Shown here piece after piece: positions 51,780-61,618 of a DNA stretch of 64,000 bases. The position numbers were made by a program, and so were the translations under genes. The DNA comes from Silvibacterium bohemicum (GTDB lineage: Bacteria > Acidobacteriota > Terriglobia > Terriglobales > Acidobacteriaceae). Location of the stretch: the NCBI RefSeq assembly GCF_001006305.1, contig NZ_LBHJ01000002.1, positions 310,001-374,000 on the forward strand. Direction: 5' to 3'. Numbering within the stretch: position 1 is the stretch's first letter; each line of letters starts with the position of its first letter. The notes under the pieces were generated by a model that worked only from the letters and a program-made list of their open reading frames with translations, ran no database searches and was not told the DNA's origin.

Positions 51780-54700
51780 TTAGTTGGAGCCCTGGAAGGA
51801 TTTGGTGGAATCGCGATAGATACTTTGGATGTCTGCCCGCTCCAGCACATGTCCGGAGTTGTCTTCCTTGCTGATGCTCTCCAGGATGCGTACTACCTCG
51901 CGATAATGGGGAGTCGCCTCGCTGGACTTGCCGGTTTGCACGAGCAGGGTCGCGATCTGGTAATGTGCTTTCGCCTGCAGCATGCGCAGGCCAAGTTTCT
52001 CGGCGCGGGCCAGCGCCATGTCCAGTTGTTGACGGGCTCCGCTGGCATTTTTCGCCGCGATAAGAGCTTGGCCAAGATCGATCGAGCATTCGACAGAGAC
52101 CGATTTCAAGCCTAGTGTGTCGGCGTCCTGCGCCAGTTTCTTGAGCTCCGGCGCAACGGCGGCTGCGCGTCCGACGGCAAGCTCGATCTTGGCCTTATTC
52201 ACTCGAGCAAGGAGAACGCGTTCTTTGTTTCCTGCCTTGGAGGCAATCTCGAAGGCCTCTTCGTACTGTGTGCGGGCTGCCGCGTTGTCGCCCTTGTAGT
52301 AATAGGAGTCGCCCATCCAGTTGGTGGCGAGTGCGACCGACGCTTGATCTTTTATCTGGTGCGCGGTGCTAAGCGCGCTTTCGAGGCTCGACCGGCCTTC
52401 TTCGCCGCGTCCCACCTGTGCGAGCAGATCGCCCCAGCCTCCAACGATTTCCACGGTGAAAGAGGTCATCTCCTTGGTCTGCTGGAAGATCTGCAGCGCA
52501 TCCTTCATGGAGCTGAGCGCGGCGCCGTAGCGTCCCTGGTCGGCGAAGATCCTGGCCATGCTGTCGGATTCGATGGCCACGCCGCGTTGATCGTTGATGC
52601 TGTGCCGCGTCGCAATCGCCTTCAGGTAAAGGGCGAGAGCAGCATCGTACTGCCCCAGCTTGGTATTGGCTTCGGCGAGGTTGTGCTGCGAATCGGCCAC
52701 GTCCTGCGGCACGTTGAGCTTCTCGCGCAGCTGATAGCCCTGCTCGAGATAGGTCAGGGCATCCTGATACTCGCCGTTGTCCAGCTTGATGCTGCCGATG
52801 TTGTTGAGGCAGAGCGCCTGCATGGATTGATCGCCGAGATCGCGGGCGATCTGCAGGGCATCGGTCATGTATTTCAGCTCATCGCCTGGCTTGCCGTGGT
52901 CGTGATAGAAGGAGCCCATATCGAGCAGGGTGTTGGCGATGCCGGCCTGATCGCCAATCTCGCGGCGCAGCGCCAGTGACTGCTTGTAGCTGGCCAGTGC
53001 GGCGTCGGGGAAGCCGGTGCTGTCCTGGATCGAAGCGATTTCTTCCAGGCTGGCAGCGGCTCCGTGCTTGTCTCCGATTTGCTTCTTGATGGCCAGCGAT
53101 TCTTCGTAGTTGCGCAGCGCTTCCTGCGGATTGTTGAGCAGCCGATAAGCTACGCCGGTGGCCTGCAGGATGACGGCCTTCTGCTCCACGTTGTCGAATT
53201 GGATGGCGAGGGTGAGGGCGCGCGAGAGAAAGTCGAGGCCGCCCTGGGGATCTCCGCTGCGAATGGCCACACGGCCGCTGGCCAGCAGCGCAGCGACGTT
53301 CTTCGGATCGTTGGCGAGAACGGCGGCGAGACGTTGCTTGGCGGAAGGGAAGTTGCCGGCTTTCTCGTAAAGGTCGGCCAAGGCAAACTGGACGTCGGTA
53401 TCGCCGGGGTTATCGGCGGCCAGCTTCTCGTAGGCTGCGATCGCCTTCTCCGTGTCTTTATTGATGCGCGCGTTGTTGGCTTCGATGAGGTACTTTTCAC
53501 TCGCGGGCAGGCTGTCACTAAGTTCCACGGCACGGCGGGAGGCAGTCTGTGCCTGATCGTCGTGGCCGAGCTCGGAGTAAATCTCGCCCAACTTGGCGAA
53601 GGCTAATGCAAACTCGGGATCGGCCGCCGTTGCGGCCTGCAGCTGAGTGAGGGCGTCGATATTGTTGCCCTTCCTGGCCAGCTGGAGTCCGTCGGTGTAC
53701 GCGCGAAGTGCTTCGACGGAATTCGTCGAAGGCCTCTGAGCATGCGCCTTCAGCTCGTTGAGCATGTCGGGGTTTGCGGCCAGTTTCTGGCGAACTTCGC
53801 CGGCCAGTGCGTCGACCGAATTCAGAAGCTGCTTCTCGTCGGGAACATCGGTCTGCAGCACGGTGCGCGAATCGCTGGCCAGATCGAGGATGGTGGTCTC
53901 GATGCGAATCTGGCTTCCGGGTTTTACATACTGTCCGAAGATGACAGTGCTGGCGTTGGTGAACTCCGCCACGCGCCGCAGGGTGGCTACATCGACCTGC
54001 GAGCTGCCCGAGATGCGAAGGTCGTGGAGCGCCTGATGCAGGCGGTCGGGCGAGACGGTGCGAACATTGGCTGACTGGCCGATGTCGCCGCCCAGCATGT
54101 CGGCGAGGCTTGATCCAAGCCAGTTGAGGCTGGGATCGCCCGAGGCGTTATAGAACGGCATGATGGCCAGCGAGAGGGCCGGGCCTTTCGCTGTCTGCGC
54201 GGCCGGTGTATGCGGCTTGCCCACTTCTTTGAAGACCACAGCCCCGCCGACTGCGAGCACCAGCACCAGCGCGCCGGCGCCCGCATAGCGTATCCAGCGG
54301 TTGTTGGGCAGTGTGGAGGCGAGATCGGCGTTGAAGCGCAATGAAGCGCCGGCAACCTGGCTGCGCCATGCTTCGAGGTCTCGCAGAATCTCGCCGGTGT
54401 TCTTGTAGCGCTGCTCGACGTCGGTCTCGAGGCACTTGCTGACGATGCCGCTCAACTGCCCGGGGATGGTGGGATCCTGGACGGTGACCGGCTCGGCTCG
54501 CTCGCGGGTCCTCTTGATAAGACTGGCCAATGCGCTTTCGGCGCGATAGGGCATGTTGCCGGTCAACATCTCGTAGCAGATGAGCCCGAGCGCGAAGATG
54601 TCGGAGCGCTGATCGAGGTTCTTGCCCAGCGCCTGCTCCGGAGACATATATTCCATCGTGCCCACGATGGCCCCGGACTGGGTCATGCCGTCGCCTTCGA

Positions 54701-55451
54701 TGGTGCGCGCCAGGCCGAAGTCCATGACCACCACGCGGCCGGTGGAGTCGATCATGATGTTCTGTGGCTTCAGGTCGCGGTGCAGGATGCCGACAGCGTG
54801 CGCGGCTTCGAGCGCATAGCAGATTTGCTGGAGAATCTCGACGGTCTCTTCGGGCGGAAGCTTGCCTCGCTCCTCGATGATGGAGCGGAGGTCGCGGCCC
54901 TCCACCATCTCCATGGTGATGAAGCGCATGCCGGCGTCTTCGCCGAGGTCGTACATGCGGATGACATTACGATGGGTGACCTGATGAGAGAGTCGCAGCT
55001 CCTGCTTGAAGCGCTCGACAATAGCGGTATTGCGGGCCAGCTCGGGCCGAATGACTTTGAGAGCCACGAGGCGGTCGAGCTCGAGATCGCGAGCCTTGTA
55101 TACCGATCCCATGCCGCCGCGCCCCAGCACTTCGAGAATCTCGTAACGGGTGGCGATGATAGCCCCAGGCTCAAGCGAGGTGTCGTCTTGATAAGCGCCG
55201 GCTCCCGATCTAGATCCTTGACGCACGCCCGGGCTGGTGGCCTGGCTGTCGCCCGGAACATAGGTTTCCTGGCCTCCGGGAAGAGGAGGGGTTGCGCCGG
55301 TTCCTCGTGTTGGAGGTCCTGGCGGCGGCGAAGGGATATGCCCGGGAAAGATATTGTCCGCAGAGCTGCTCAACGCGGACGGAGTTCCGGCCTGCGTGGG
55401 CATGTCGCTTCGCGTTCGTTTCACAGGTTTGTCTGCCATGCCGGGCGCCAT
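51780..55451 (-). CDS. Ser/Thr protein kinase with TolB-like and TPR domains
   Basis: A 1223-residue membrane receptor kinase. Residues 1-95 are low-complexity; the Hanks-type kinase occupies about 102-360 with GRGGMGSVYKARD (Gly loop), VALKVIRP (Lys), ILHRDLKPQNIM (catalytic Asp) and VMDFGLART (DFG). One membrane helix follows at about 388-408 (YAGAGALVLVLAVGGAVVF). Outside, residues 425-570 are a TolB/FlgO-like alpha/beta domain (SLAIMPFYNASGDPSLNWLG), then about 15 TPRs to residue 1180 (ALCLNNIGSIKLDNGEYQDA; SKQIGDKHGAAASLEEI-type pairs). Architecture suggests an extracytoplasmic TPR sensor driving cytoplasmic phosphorylation; targets are unknown. Start uncertain between 55451 and 55439. 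Confidence 0.93.
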   Translation of the reverse strand: MAPGMADKPVKRTRSDMPTQAGTPSALSSSADNIFPGHIPSPPPGPPTRGTGATPPLPGGQETYVPGDSQATSPGVRQGSRSGAGAYQDDTSLEPGAIIATRYEILEVLGRGGMGSVYKARDLELDRLVALKVIRPELARNTAIVERFKQELRLSHQVTHRNVIRMYDLGEDAGMRFITMEMVEGRDLRSIIEERGKLPPEETVEILQQICYALEAAHAVGILHRDLKPQNIMIDSTGRVVVMDFGLARTIEGDGMTQSGAIVGTMEYMSPEQALGKNLDQRSDIFALGLICYEMLTGNMPYRAESALASLIKRTRERAEPVTVQDPTIPGQLSGIVSKCLETDVEQRYKNTGEILRDLEAWRSQVAGASLRFNADLASTLPNNRWIRYAGAGALVLVLAVGGAVVFKEVGKPHTPAAQTAKGPALSLAIMPFYNASGDPSLNWLGSSLADMLGGDIGQSANVRTVSPDRLHQALHDLRISGSSQVDVATLRRVAEFTNASTVIFGQYVKPGSQIRIETTILDLASDSRTVLQTDVPDEKQLLNSVDALAGEVRQKLAANPDMLNELKAHAQRPSTNSVEALRAYTDGLQLARKGNNIDALTQLQAATAADPEFALAFAKLGEIYSELGHDDQAQTASRRAVELSDSLPASEKYLIEANNARINKDTEKAIAAYEKLAADNPGDTDVQFALADLYEKAGNFPSAKQRLAAVLANDPKNVAALLASGRVAIRSGDPQGGLDFLSRALTLAIQFDNVEQKAVILQATGVAYRLLNNPQEALRNYEESLAIKKQIGDKHGAAASLEEIASIQDSTGFPDAALASYKQSLALRREIGDQAGIANTLLDMGSFYHDHGKPGDELKYMTDALQIARDLGDQSMQALCLNNIGSIKLDNGEYQDALTYLEQGYQLREKLNVPQDVADSQHNLAEANTKLGQYDAALALYLKAIATRHSINDQRGVAIESDSMARIFADQGRYGAALSSMKDALQIFQQTKEMTSFTVEIVGGWGDLLAQVGRGEEGRSSLESALSTAHQIKDQASVALATNWMGDSYYYKGDNAAARTQYEEAFEIASKAGNKERVLLARVNKAKIELAVGRAAAVAPELKKLAQDADTLGLKSVSVECSIDLGQALIAAKNASGARQQLDMALARAEKLGLRMLQAKAHYQIATLLVQTGKSSEATPHYREVVRILESISKEDNSGHVLERADIQSIYRDSTKSFQGSN

Positions 55452-55721
55452 GAGGCTGCGGTGTGACGATCTCAGAGCATGCCGATGAAGTTTAGGGAAA
55501 CGATCGGCGGATTGGGTTCTGGGCCTGAGTATATAACGCGGCCGCCGTTTCAGATGTTTACTCTACTGCCAACTGTGCTCGAATAATACAACTTTTCTTC
55601 CGTGATTTCGGCTCGGAAGCGATGCGGAGATGCTGAAGCCGACACGGCATCGTCTCTGAGCCGGTGGCCTCGCGTGTTTCAATGGAAAGCACAATTCTAT
55701 TCTGAGGAACGCCGACGAACG

Positions 55722-57461
55722 ATGCGTATCAAGCTGATCTATCTGCCTGTTCTGTGGTTGGGGTTTGGAAGCTGCCTGGCTGTGGCGCAAAATGCCGCTC
55801 CATCGCCGGAGAGCGGCGCGCAGCAGGTCGTGGATCGAGATCTGCTCGAAGTTACCATTGGGCAGCTTGAGGAGTTCTATCGGAGTAATAAGTACACAGT
55901 TACTGAAGTAGTGGACTGGTACCTCGCGCGTATCGGCCGCTACAACGGCATCTATCGAGCCGTGCAGGACGTGGATAAGCGCGGAGCGCTGGCTGCCGCC
56001 GCCCGCGAGGATGCCGAAGCAGCTGCGGGAGGCAAAGACTTCAAGCGCGGGCCGTTGTGGGGCATTCCCATCGTGACCAAGGCGAATACTTCGATTGCTG
56101 GTCTGATCACCACCGACGGATGGCAGGGCTACCTGATTCCGGGACACGAGCTCGTCGCTCCCCGCGACGCGACGATTGTCGCAAAACTTCGCGAGGCGGG
56201 CGCGATCATCATCGGCCAGACGAATATGCCGGACTTCGCGGCCAGCGACACCAACCGGAGCACCGCGTACGGCCGGACGGGAAATGCCTACGATGTGCGC
56301 TTCAGCCCGGGAGGGTCGTCTGGAGGCACGGTCACAGCGGTGACTGCGAATTTCGCTGTGCTGGGCAACGGAACCGATACCGGCAACTCCATTCGCATGC
56401 CGGCAGCGACCAGCGCCGTCGTTGGGGTCTTCCCGACACGGGGGCTGGTGAGCATTGCCGGTATCGCTCCGCTCGACTGGCTGCTCGACAACACCGGTCC
56501 GATAGCGCGCGACGTAACCGACGCAGCCATCGCGCTTGGGGTGATGGCGGGCGAAGATCCCCGCGATGCGCGTACCGCGGGATCGGCAGCCAAGGCTCAG
56601 CCCGGACCATACACGCAATATCTGAAGACCGATGCGCTCAAGGGCAAGCGCTTCGGCGTACCGGCCTTTATCATGACCGGCGCGGGCATTCCATTTGAGG
56701 GTATCGTCTCGGACGAATCGCCGGCCGAAGTGGCCGCCGACAGGGTTGCGGCACGGCTTCCTTTGCGGCCGGAGACGCGTGCAGCTTTCCTGAAGGCCAT
56801 TGAAGGACTGCGGGCGGCGGGTGCAACCGTGGTTATCGACGACTCGATTCTGCCGGATAGTCCCGATGGTTTTCCCGAGATCGCCTCGCATATCGCCACG
56901 CTGCCTTATGTCAAAGAAGGGACGGAGAAGTTTCTCGCCGACTTCGGTCCGGCGCAATATCGCTCGGCGGAAGAGTACGAGAAGGTGGTTGGATCGCCGC
57001 TGCCCGACACCATCATCGGCGGGATGGAGAACGCAGGGCGCGTAGGGCGCGCTGCGATCCGGCAGGTGTCGATCGAGAGCGATCCGCATGCGGAGGCCAA
57101 TTACTTCGCACCGCGCCGGCGAGCACTCGCCGCTTACACCGAGGCGCTGGACCGGCTGCACCTCGATGGGTTCGTGTATCCAGCGACGCAGATGCCTCCG
57201 CCGGACGAAACTATGCCGCAGGATGGCCAGCTGAGCGGCGGCCCGCACAGCGATACCAGCTGGGTGAACATGCTGGGCGTGCCGGCGGTGGTGGTTCCAG
57301 GCGGCTTTTATCCCGATGGGCTGCCCTTCGGCCTCGAGATTTCGGCGCGGCCATGGAGAGATGGCGACCTGCTGGGATGGGCCTTTGCCTACGAACAGGC
57401 AACTCGGCATCGCCGGCCGCCGGTGTTGGTCGAAAGCGGTTTGTTGCCAGACGCACGATGA
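55722..57461 (+). CDS. secreted amidase (amidase signature family)
   Basis: A 579-residue hydrolase. Signal peptide MRIKLIYLPVLWLGFGSCLA, cleavage near VAQ. The amidase-signature triad is complete: Lys in VTKANTSIAG (about 115-124), the cis-Ser in SPGGSSGGTV (about 192-201) and the nucleophile Ser in GTDTGNSIRMPAA (about 216-228). It would cleave an amide (peptide, nitrile-derived or aromatic) in the periplasm; relatives include peptide amidase and enantioselective amidases. The start at 55722 is chosen for the signal peptide; the frame is open to 55602 without one. It is head-to-head with the kinase gene. Confidence 0.9.
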   Translation: MRIKLIYLPVLWLGFGSCLAVAQNAAPSPESGAQQVVDRDLLEVTIGQLEEFYRSNKYTVTEVVDWYLARIGRYNGIYRAVQDVDKRGALAAAAREDAEAAAGGKDFKRGPLWGIPIVTKANTSIAGLITTDGWQGYLIPGHELVAPRDATIVAKLREAGAIIIGQTNMPDFAASDTNRSTAYGRTGNAYDVRFSPGGSSGGTVTAVTANFAVLGNGTDTGNSIRMPAATSAVVGVFPTRGLVSIAGIAPLDWLLDNTGPIARDVTDAAIALGVMAGEDPRDARTAGSAAKAQPGPYTQYLKTDALKGKRFGVPAFIMTGAGIPFEGIVSDESPAEVAADRVAARLPLRPETRAAFLKAIEGLRAAGATVVIDDSILPDSPDGFPEIASHIATLPYVKEGTEKFLADFGPAQYRSAEEYEKVVGSPLPDTIIGGMENAGRVGRAAIRQVSIESDPHAEANYFAPRRRALAAYTEALDRLHLDGFVYPATQMPPPDETMPQDGQLSGGPHSDTSWVNMLGVPAVVVPGGFYPDGLPFGLEISARPWRDGDLLGWAFAYEQATRHRRPPVLVESGLLPDAR

Positions 57462-57530
57462 CCGGATATGCGATAGGCATATTCACGGTGAAGTCTCTTT
57501 CATTGGGTAAGCTTAAGGTCGAGGTTCTTT

Positions 57531-58448
57531 ATGCCATCTTTCGTGTCGATCGAGAAATTGAATGAGCAGCACGCCATCGCCGGTATCGCCAGTGTGATTT
57601 CAGGTGAAGGCAATCTGCCGAAGGTGCGAGTCACGTCTCCCCGCGCGTCGGCGGAGATTTATCTGCACGGAGCGCAGGTGACTTCGTGGCAGCCGGCGGG
57701 CAGCGAGGATGCGATCTTTCTCAGCGCGAAGTCGTACTGGGAAGAAGGGCGTGCCATTCGTGGCGGCATCCCGGTGTGCTTCCCATGGTTTCGCAACAAG
57801 GCTGATGATCAGAAAGCGCCTTCTCATGGCTTCGTGCGAACCAAGGCGTGGGAGCTTCTATCGATTGCACACGAGGGAGACTCGGTCGTCGTAACTCTGG
57901 TGACAGAGAGCGACGAGGCCAGCCGGCGCTGGTGGCCTCATGAATTTCGCATTGTGCATCGCGTCACGGTTGGTGCGGAGCTGAAGCTGGAGCTCGTCGT
58001 GACCAACACTGGCGATACGGCGCTGAAGTTCGAAGAGGCGCTGCATACCTATCATCGCGTGGGCGATGCGGGGCGGACTCGAGTCGCCGGGCTCGATGGC
58101 GCTCCCTATCTCGACAACATGGATGGCAATCGCGAAAAGACTCAAGCGGGAGATGTGAAGTTCACGGGCCCGACCGACAATGCGTATCTCACCACTCGCA
58201 ATGCGGTTGAGGTGGTTGATCCTGTCCTTCACAGGCGAATCCGCACGGAGAAGAAGAACTCGCTGACCACCGTGGTGTGGAATCCGTGGCAGGAGGGCGC
58301 CAAGGCCCTCGCGGATCTGGGCGATGACGAATGGCAGTCGATGGCCTGCGCTGAGGCTGGCAACATCCGCAGCAATGCCGTCACGCTCGCGCCCGGCGAG
58401 GAGCACACGATGACGGCGACGCTTGCGGTTGAGGGAGATGGGCGCTGA
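57531..58448 (+). CDS. D-hexose-6-phosphate mutarotase (YeaD-like aldose epimerase)
   Basis: A 305-residue galactose-mutarotase-fold enzyme interconverting the anomers of glucose-6-phosphate. The catalytic His is in SHGFVRTKAWEL (about 92-103) and the Glu in the C-terminal MACAEAGNIRSNAVTLAPGE (about 269-288). The phosphate-selective subfamily mark is the GIPVCFPWF motif (about 79-87). It is 69 bp downstream of the amidase gene and perhaps co-transcribed. The downstream hairpin at 58520 may end the transcript. Confidence 0.88.
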   Translation: MPSFVSIEKLNEQHAIAGIASVISGEGNLPKVRVTSPRASAEIYLHGAQVTSWQPAGSEDAIFLSAKSYWEEGRAIRGGIPVCFPWFRNKADDQKAPSHGFVRTKAWELLSIAHEGDSVVVTLVTESDEASRRWWPHEFRIVHRVTVGAELKLELVVTNTGDTALKFEEALHTYHRVGDAGRTRVAGLDGAPYLDNMDGNREKTQAGDVKFTGPTDNAYLTTRNAVEVVDPVLHRRIRTEKKNSLTTVVWNPWQEGAKALADLGDDEWQSMACAEAGNIRSNAVTLAPGEEHTMTATLAVEGDGR

Positions 58449-58519
58449 TTCTCTTCCAGGGACGAATCAGCCCAATCTTCAGAGGCTGAGGCTCTCTTCA
58501 TCGTAAATAAATCTGTCAT

Positions 58520-58539
58520 GGACGGGCGGAAGCCCGTCC
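58520..58539. terminator. stable hairpin with GNRA loop
   Basis: Perfect 8-bp arms GGACGGGC / GCCCGTCC with a GGAA tetraloop, between the mutarotase and the MscS gene. No U-tract follows on either strand, so termination would depend on Rho, or it is a transcript-stabilising element. Confidence 0.4.
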
Positions 58540-58659
58540 CTCCCAAGCGACTCTCCGCTTTATCTTCGATTTGCAGAAGAAATGCGAGTTCCAGCTTGCA
58601 GTCGAGAAGGCCTGACTAACCTTTCCCGCGCTTTCGCGCTCCTATGAGCTAGAGACCTT

Positions 58660-60720
58660 ATGAAACTGAGTGGATTTTTGTCTGGACATGGATCGCGGCC
58701 GCTGAGCCGGAGTATCTTCGCGACCCTGCTGATGGCGTTGGGGTTTTCGGGTGTTGGAGTCATTGCCGTAGCGATGCTCGGTGCGAGCCTTGGCCGGGTG
58801 CACGCGCAGACGGCCAAGCCTTCTGCTGCAGCGCCGAAGAGCCAGCCTAAGCCGGCGGTGCTGTTGGATGCCGATGATGCGGCGGGGAGAAGCAAGGCCA
58901 TCCTGGCGCACCTGAATGCAGCGCTGCGTTTCTATCGCGACTCTCAAGCGCCGATTCAGAAGGTTGGAGAGCCGAGCGATCTGCTTTATCGGGACCAGGC
59001 GGTGACGCTGGCGGGGCAGGTTGCCGGATTTGCTTTTCAGTCGGCGAAGGCCGAAGCGGCGATCATGCCGCAGAGTGCGACGGAGACGCAGGCTGCACCG
59101 GAGAGCCAGTCGCAGCGGCTGCAGGGAATGCGCAAGACGGTGGAGCAGCAGGTTGCCGCCCTGAAGGCTCAGGATGCTGCGTTGGCCCAGCAACTGGAGA
59201 CGGCGAAGCCCAAGGCTGCGGCCGCGCTTCAACAGAAAAAACAAGAGGTGGAAGGCGAGCTCGAACTGCAGACGGCGATGGGCGACGCGCTGACCAAGAT
59301 CACCAGCAGTTCCGATAGCGGGAGCGACGTGGGTTTTTCGGCGCAGATCGTGCAACTGGAGCGATCGGCGCCGGGGCTGACCGTGGGCAAGCCAACGACT
59401 GTCGCGCCAACGCTCGAAAACATCAGCGCCGCGCATAGCGAAGGAGTCACGACTCAGGCGCAGTATCTCTTCCAGTTGGTAAGCGCGAGGCAGGACATCG
59501 ACAATCTGGTGAAAGAGGCAGATGACCTTCACGCGCAGGCTCTTGCGCTTCGCCAGCCACTGACGGACACGCTCAGAAAGACCATTGCGCAGGGGCAGGC
59601 GTTGTCGCAGCAGATGACGGCGGCTCCCGCATCTGCTGCGAATCAGACGGCTGCGGCGAAGCCGAGTGCTCAGGCGTCCGCTGCAGCAGCTGCCGCTGAA
59701 CTGGCTTCGACGCGAAAGAGCTTCGATACTCTGACCGCAACGTTCAAGGGACTGTCGGCGGCTTCGGTTCCGCTAAGCCAGGAGACTGTGGCGCTGGAGC
59801 AGGCGCATGCCAGCCTGGAGGCGTGGCGGGCCGCGGTCAATCAGGAATACACTTCGTTGCTGCGCTCTCTGCTGGTGCGGGTATTTGCGATTGCGATTGC
59901 GCTGGCGGTGATCTTCATCCTCGGCGAGGTGTGGCGTCGGGCGACCACCCGTTATGTGCGCGATGTGCGCAGACGGCGTCAGCTGCTGGTGTTGCGGCGG
60001 CTGGCGGTGGGCTTTTTGAGCGGGCTGGTGATGATCTTCGGCCTGGTCACACAATTCAGTTCGCTGGCGACGTTTGCCGGCTTCATCACTGCCGGTATAG
60101 CGGTTGGGCTGCAGACCATTCTGCTCTCCGTGGCCGCGTATTTCTTCATCATCGGACGCTATGGTGTGAAGGTGGGCGATCGCATCACCATCACCGGAGT
60201 TACAGGCGAAGTGATCGAAGTCGGGCTCGTCCGCTTTTACATGCTGGAGATGTCGGGCAACGGCACCGATCTCTATCCCACCGGGCGCGTGGCAGTCTTC
60301 TCCAATGCCGTGCTCTTTCAGGCCGGCACTCCTCTCTACAAGCAGATGCCGGGGACGGACTATGCCTGGCATGAGCTGACTCTAAAGTTGACGCCCGGCG
60401 CGGACTATCGCGCTGCGGTGCAGGAAATCCTCAAGACGGTGCAGACGATTTACGAAAGTTACAGGGGACAGATCGAACAGCAGCATCGAAGTCTCGAATC
60501 GTGGATCGATTCCAGCCTCGATTCGCCTGCGATCCAGTCGAACCTGCAATTGGTGGATGCGGGCTTTGTCCTGTTGATACGGTTTCCGGTGATCATCCGC
60601 CAGTCATGGGAGATCGACGACAAGGTGACCCACGCGGTGCTGCAATTGACGTCGAATGATCCAAACATCAAGAGCGTGGTTGCCGGTGCGCCCACGATCA
60701 AGGCGGCGGTAAGGGGATAG
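58660..60720 (+). CDS. MscS-type mechanosensitive channel with long periplasmic coiled coil
   Basis: A 686-residue membrane protein. An N-terminal helix (ATLLMALGFSGVGVIAVAML) anchors or exports an extended helical region at 70-390 rich in Ala/Gln/Lys (QQKKQEVEGELELQTAMGDA), like the periplasmic part of MscK or MscM. Helices from about 403 to 500 precede the MscS core; the pore helix region is GFITAGIAVGLQTILLSVAA (about 473-492). The beta domain follows with YGVKVGDRITITGVTGEVIE (about 501-520). It probably releases solutes on hypo-osmotic shock. It stands alone between hairpins. Confidence 0.9.
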   Translation: MKLSGFLSGHGSRPLSRSIFATLLMALGFSGVGVIAVAMLGASLGRVHAQTAKPSAAAPKSQPKPAVLLDADDAAGRSKAILAHLNAALRFYRDSQAPIQKVGEPSDLLYRDQAVTLAGQVAGFAFQSAKAEAAIMPQSATETQAAPESQSQRLQGMRKTVEQQVAALKAQDAALAQQLETAKPKAAAALQQKKQEVEGELELQTAMGDALTKITSSSDSGSDVGFSAQIVQLERSAPGLTVGKPTTVAPTLENISAAHSEGVTTQAQYLFQLVSARQDIDNLVKEADDLHAQALALRQPLTDTLRKTIAQGQALSQQMTAAPASAANQTAAAKPSAQASAAAAAAELASTRKSFDTLTATFKGLSAASVPLSQETVALEQAHASLEAWRAAVNQEYTSLLRSLLVRVFAIAIALAVIFILGEVWRRATTRYVRDVRRRRQLLVLRRLAVGFLSGLVMIFGLVTQFSSLATFAGFITAGIAVGLQTILLSVAAYFFIIGRYGVKVGDRITITGVTGEVIEVGLVRFYMLEMSGNGTDLYPTGRVAVFSNAVLFQAGTPLYKQMPGTDYAWHELTLKLTPGADYRAAVQEILKTVQTIYESYRGQIEQQHRSLESWIDSSLDSPAIQSNLQLVDAGFVLLIRFPVIIRQSWEIDDKVTHAVLQLTSNDPNIKSVVAGAPTIKAAVRG

Positions 60721-60790
60721 GCCACGCGGCTCGATGCATCATGCTGCCGAGACACGATCCCTCGGAGGGCGAAGGATCGTATCCCGCAGC

Positions 60791-61618
60791 TTACGCCACT
60801 TGATTGATGAGCGTGCCGATGGGGTCGATGGTGATCCGTACCTCGTCGCGGCTTTGCAGGGTGAAAGAGTCGGGCGGCACGATGCCGGTGCCGGTCATCA
60901 GGAAAGCTCCGAAGGGAAAGCTGTTATCGCGGAAGAGATATTCCACGAGCGATTTAGGCTCGCGCTTCAACGCCGCGAGCGTCGTTGTGCCGGAAAATGC
61001 GGTTTCGCCTCCGCGTAGTATCTCTAAGCGGATCGATGTCGACGATGGAAGCGGGTCGCTGCTAACTACGATGCACGGACCGAGCGCGCAGCTGCGATCG
61101 TAGACCTTGGCCTGAGGAAGATAGAGCGGGTTTTCTCCTTCGATATCGCGCGAGCTCATGTCGTTGCCGATGGTATAGCCGATGATCCCGCCACGCGGAT
61201 CGATGACCAGGGTCAGCTCCGGTTCAGGCACAGACCATGAGGCGTCGCTGCGAATGCGTACGTGGCTGTTTGGTCCGGCGACGCGGCTGGCTGTGGCTTT
61301 GAAGAAAAGCTCGGGCCGTTCGGCGGAGTAGACGCGGTCGTAGAAGTCACCGCCGCCGGCGTCCTTCGATTCTTCGATGCGCGCGCTGCGGCTGCGATAG
61401 TACGTGACGCCCGCGGCCCAGACCTCCTGATTGCCGATGGGAGCTTCGATCTTTGCCGAGGAGAATTCTGTGGAAGGCTGTTCTTTTTCGATGACGGCGC
61501 GTAAGTATCCGTGAAGATCGTTGTGCGTGAGGAGGGCGTCCCAGGAGGTCTCAGGAACGCGATAGTATTTGCCCTGCTCTTCGACAAAGGGTCCAACGTG
61601 AGTGCGATAGAGTTTCAC
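60791..61618 (-). CDS. fumarylacetoacetate hydrolase-fold enzyme, probable 2-keto-3-deoxy-D-xylonate dehydratase
   Basis: A 275-residue FAH-fold protein. Metal ligands are in [16 protein letters not shown] (the E-P-E pair, about 128-143) and in [20 protein letters not shown] (Asp, about 147-166). The FAH end [20 protein letters not shown] is typical. Start overlaps the stop of the xylonate dehydratase gene by 4 bp. Together they match the Weimberg-type route in which xylonate dehydratase and a FAH-fold KDX dehydratase give alpha-ketoglutarate semialdehyde. No semialdehyde dehydrogenase gene is visible here, so the step is inferred from pairing. Confidence 0.85.
   Translation of the reverse strand: MKLYRTHVGPFVEEQGKYYRVPETSWDALLTHNDLHGYLRAVIEKEQPSTEFSSAKIEAPIGNQEVWAAGVTYYRSRSARIEESKDAGGGDFYDRVYSAERPELFFKATASRVAGPNSHVRIRSDASWSVPEPELTLVIDPRGGIIGYTIGNDMSSRDIEGENPLYLPQAKVYDRSCALGPCIVVSSDPLPSSTSIRLEILRGGETAFSGTTTLAALKREPKSLVEYLFRDNSFPFGAFLMTGTGIVPPDSFTLQSRDEVRITIDPIGTLINQVA

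Noticed and set aside
55563-57410. A 615-codon open frame antisense to the amidase gene
   Set aside because: Composition is Arg/His/Gly-rich without any domain; the plus strand encodes a complete amidase-signature enzyme with a signal peptide.
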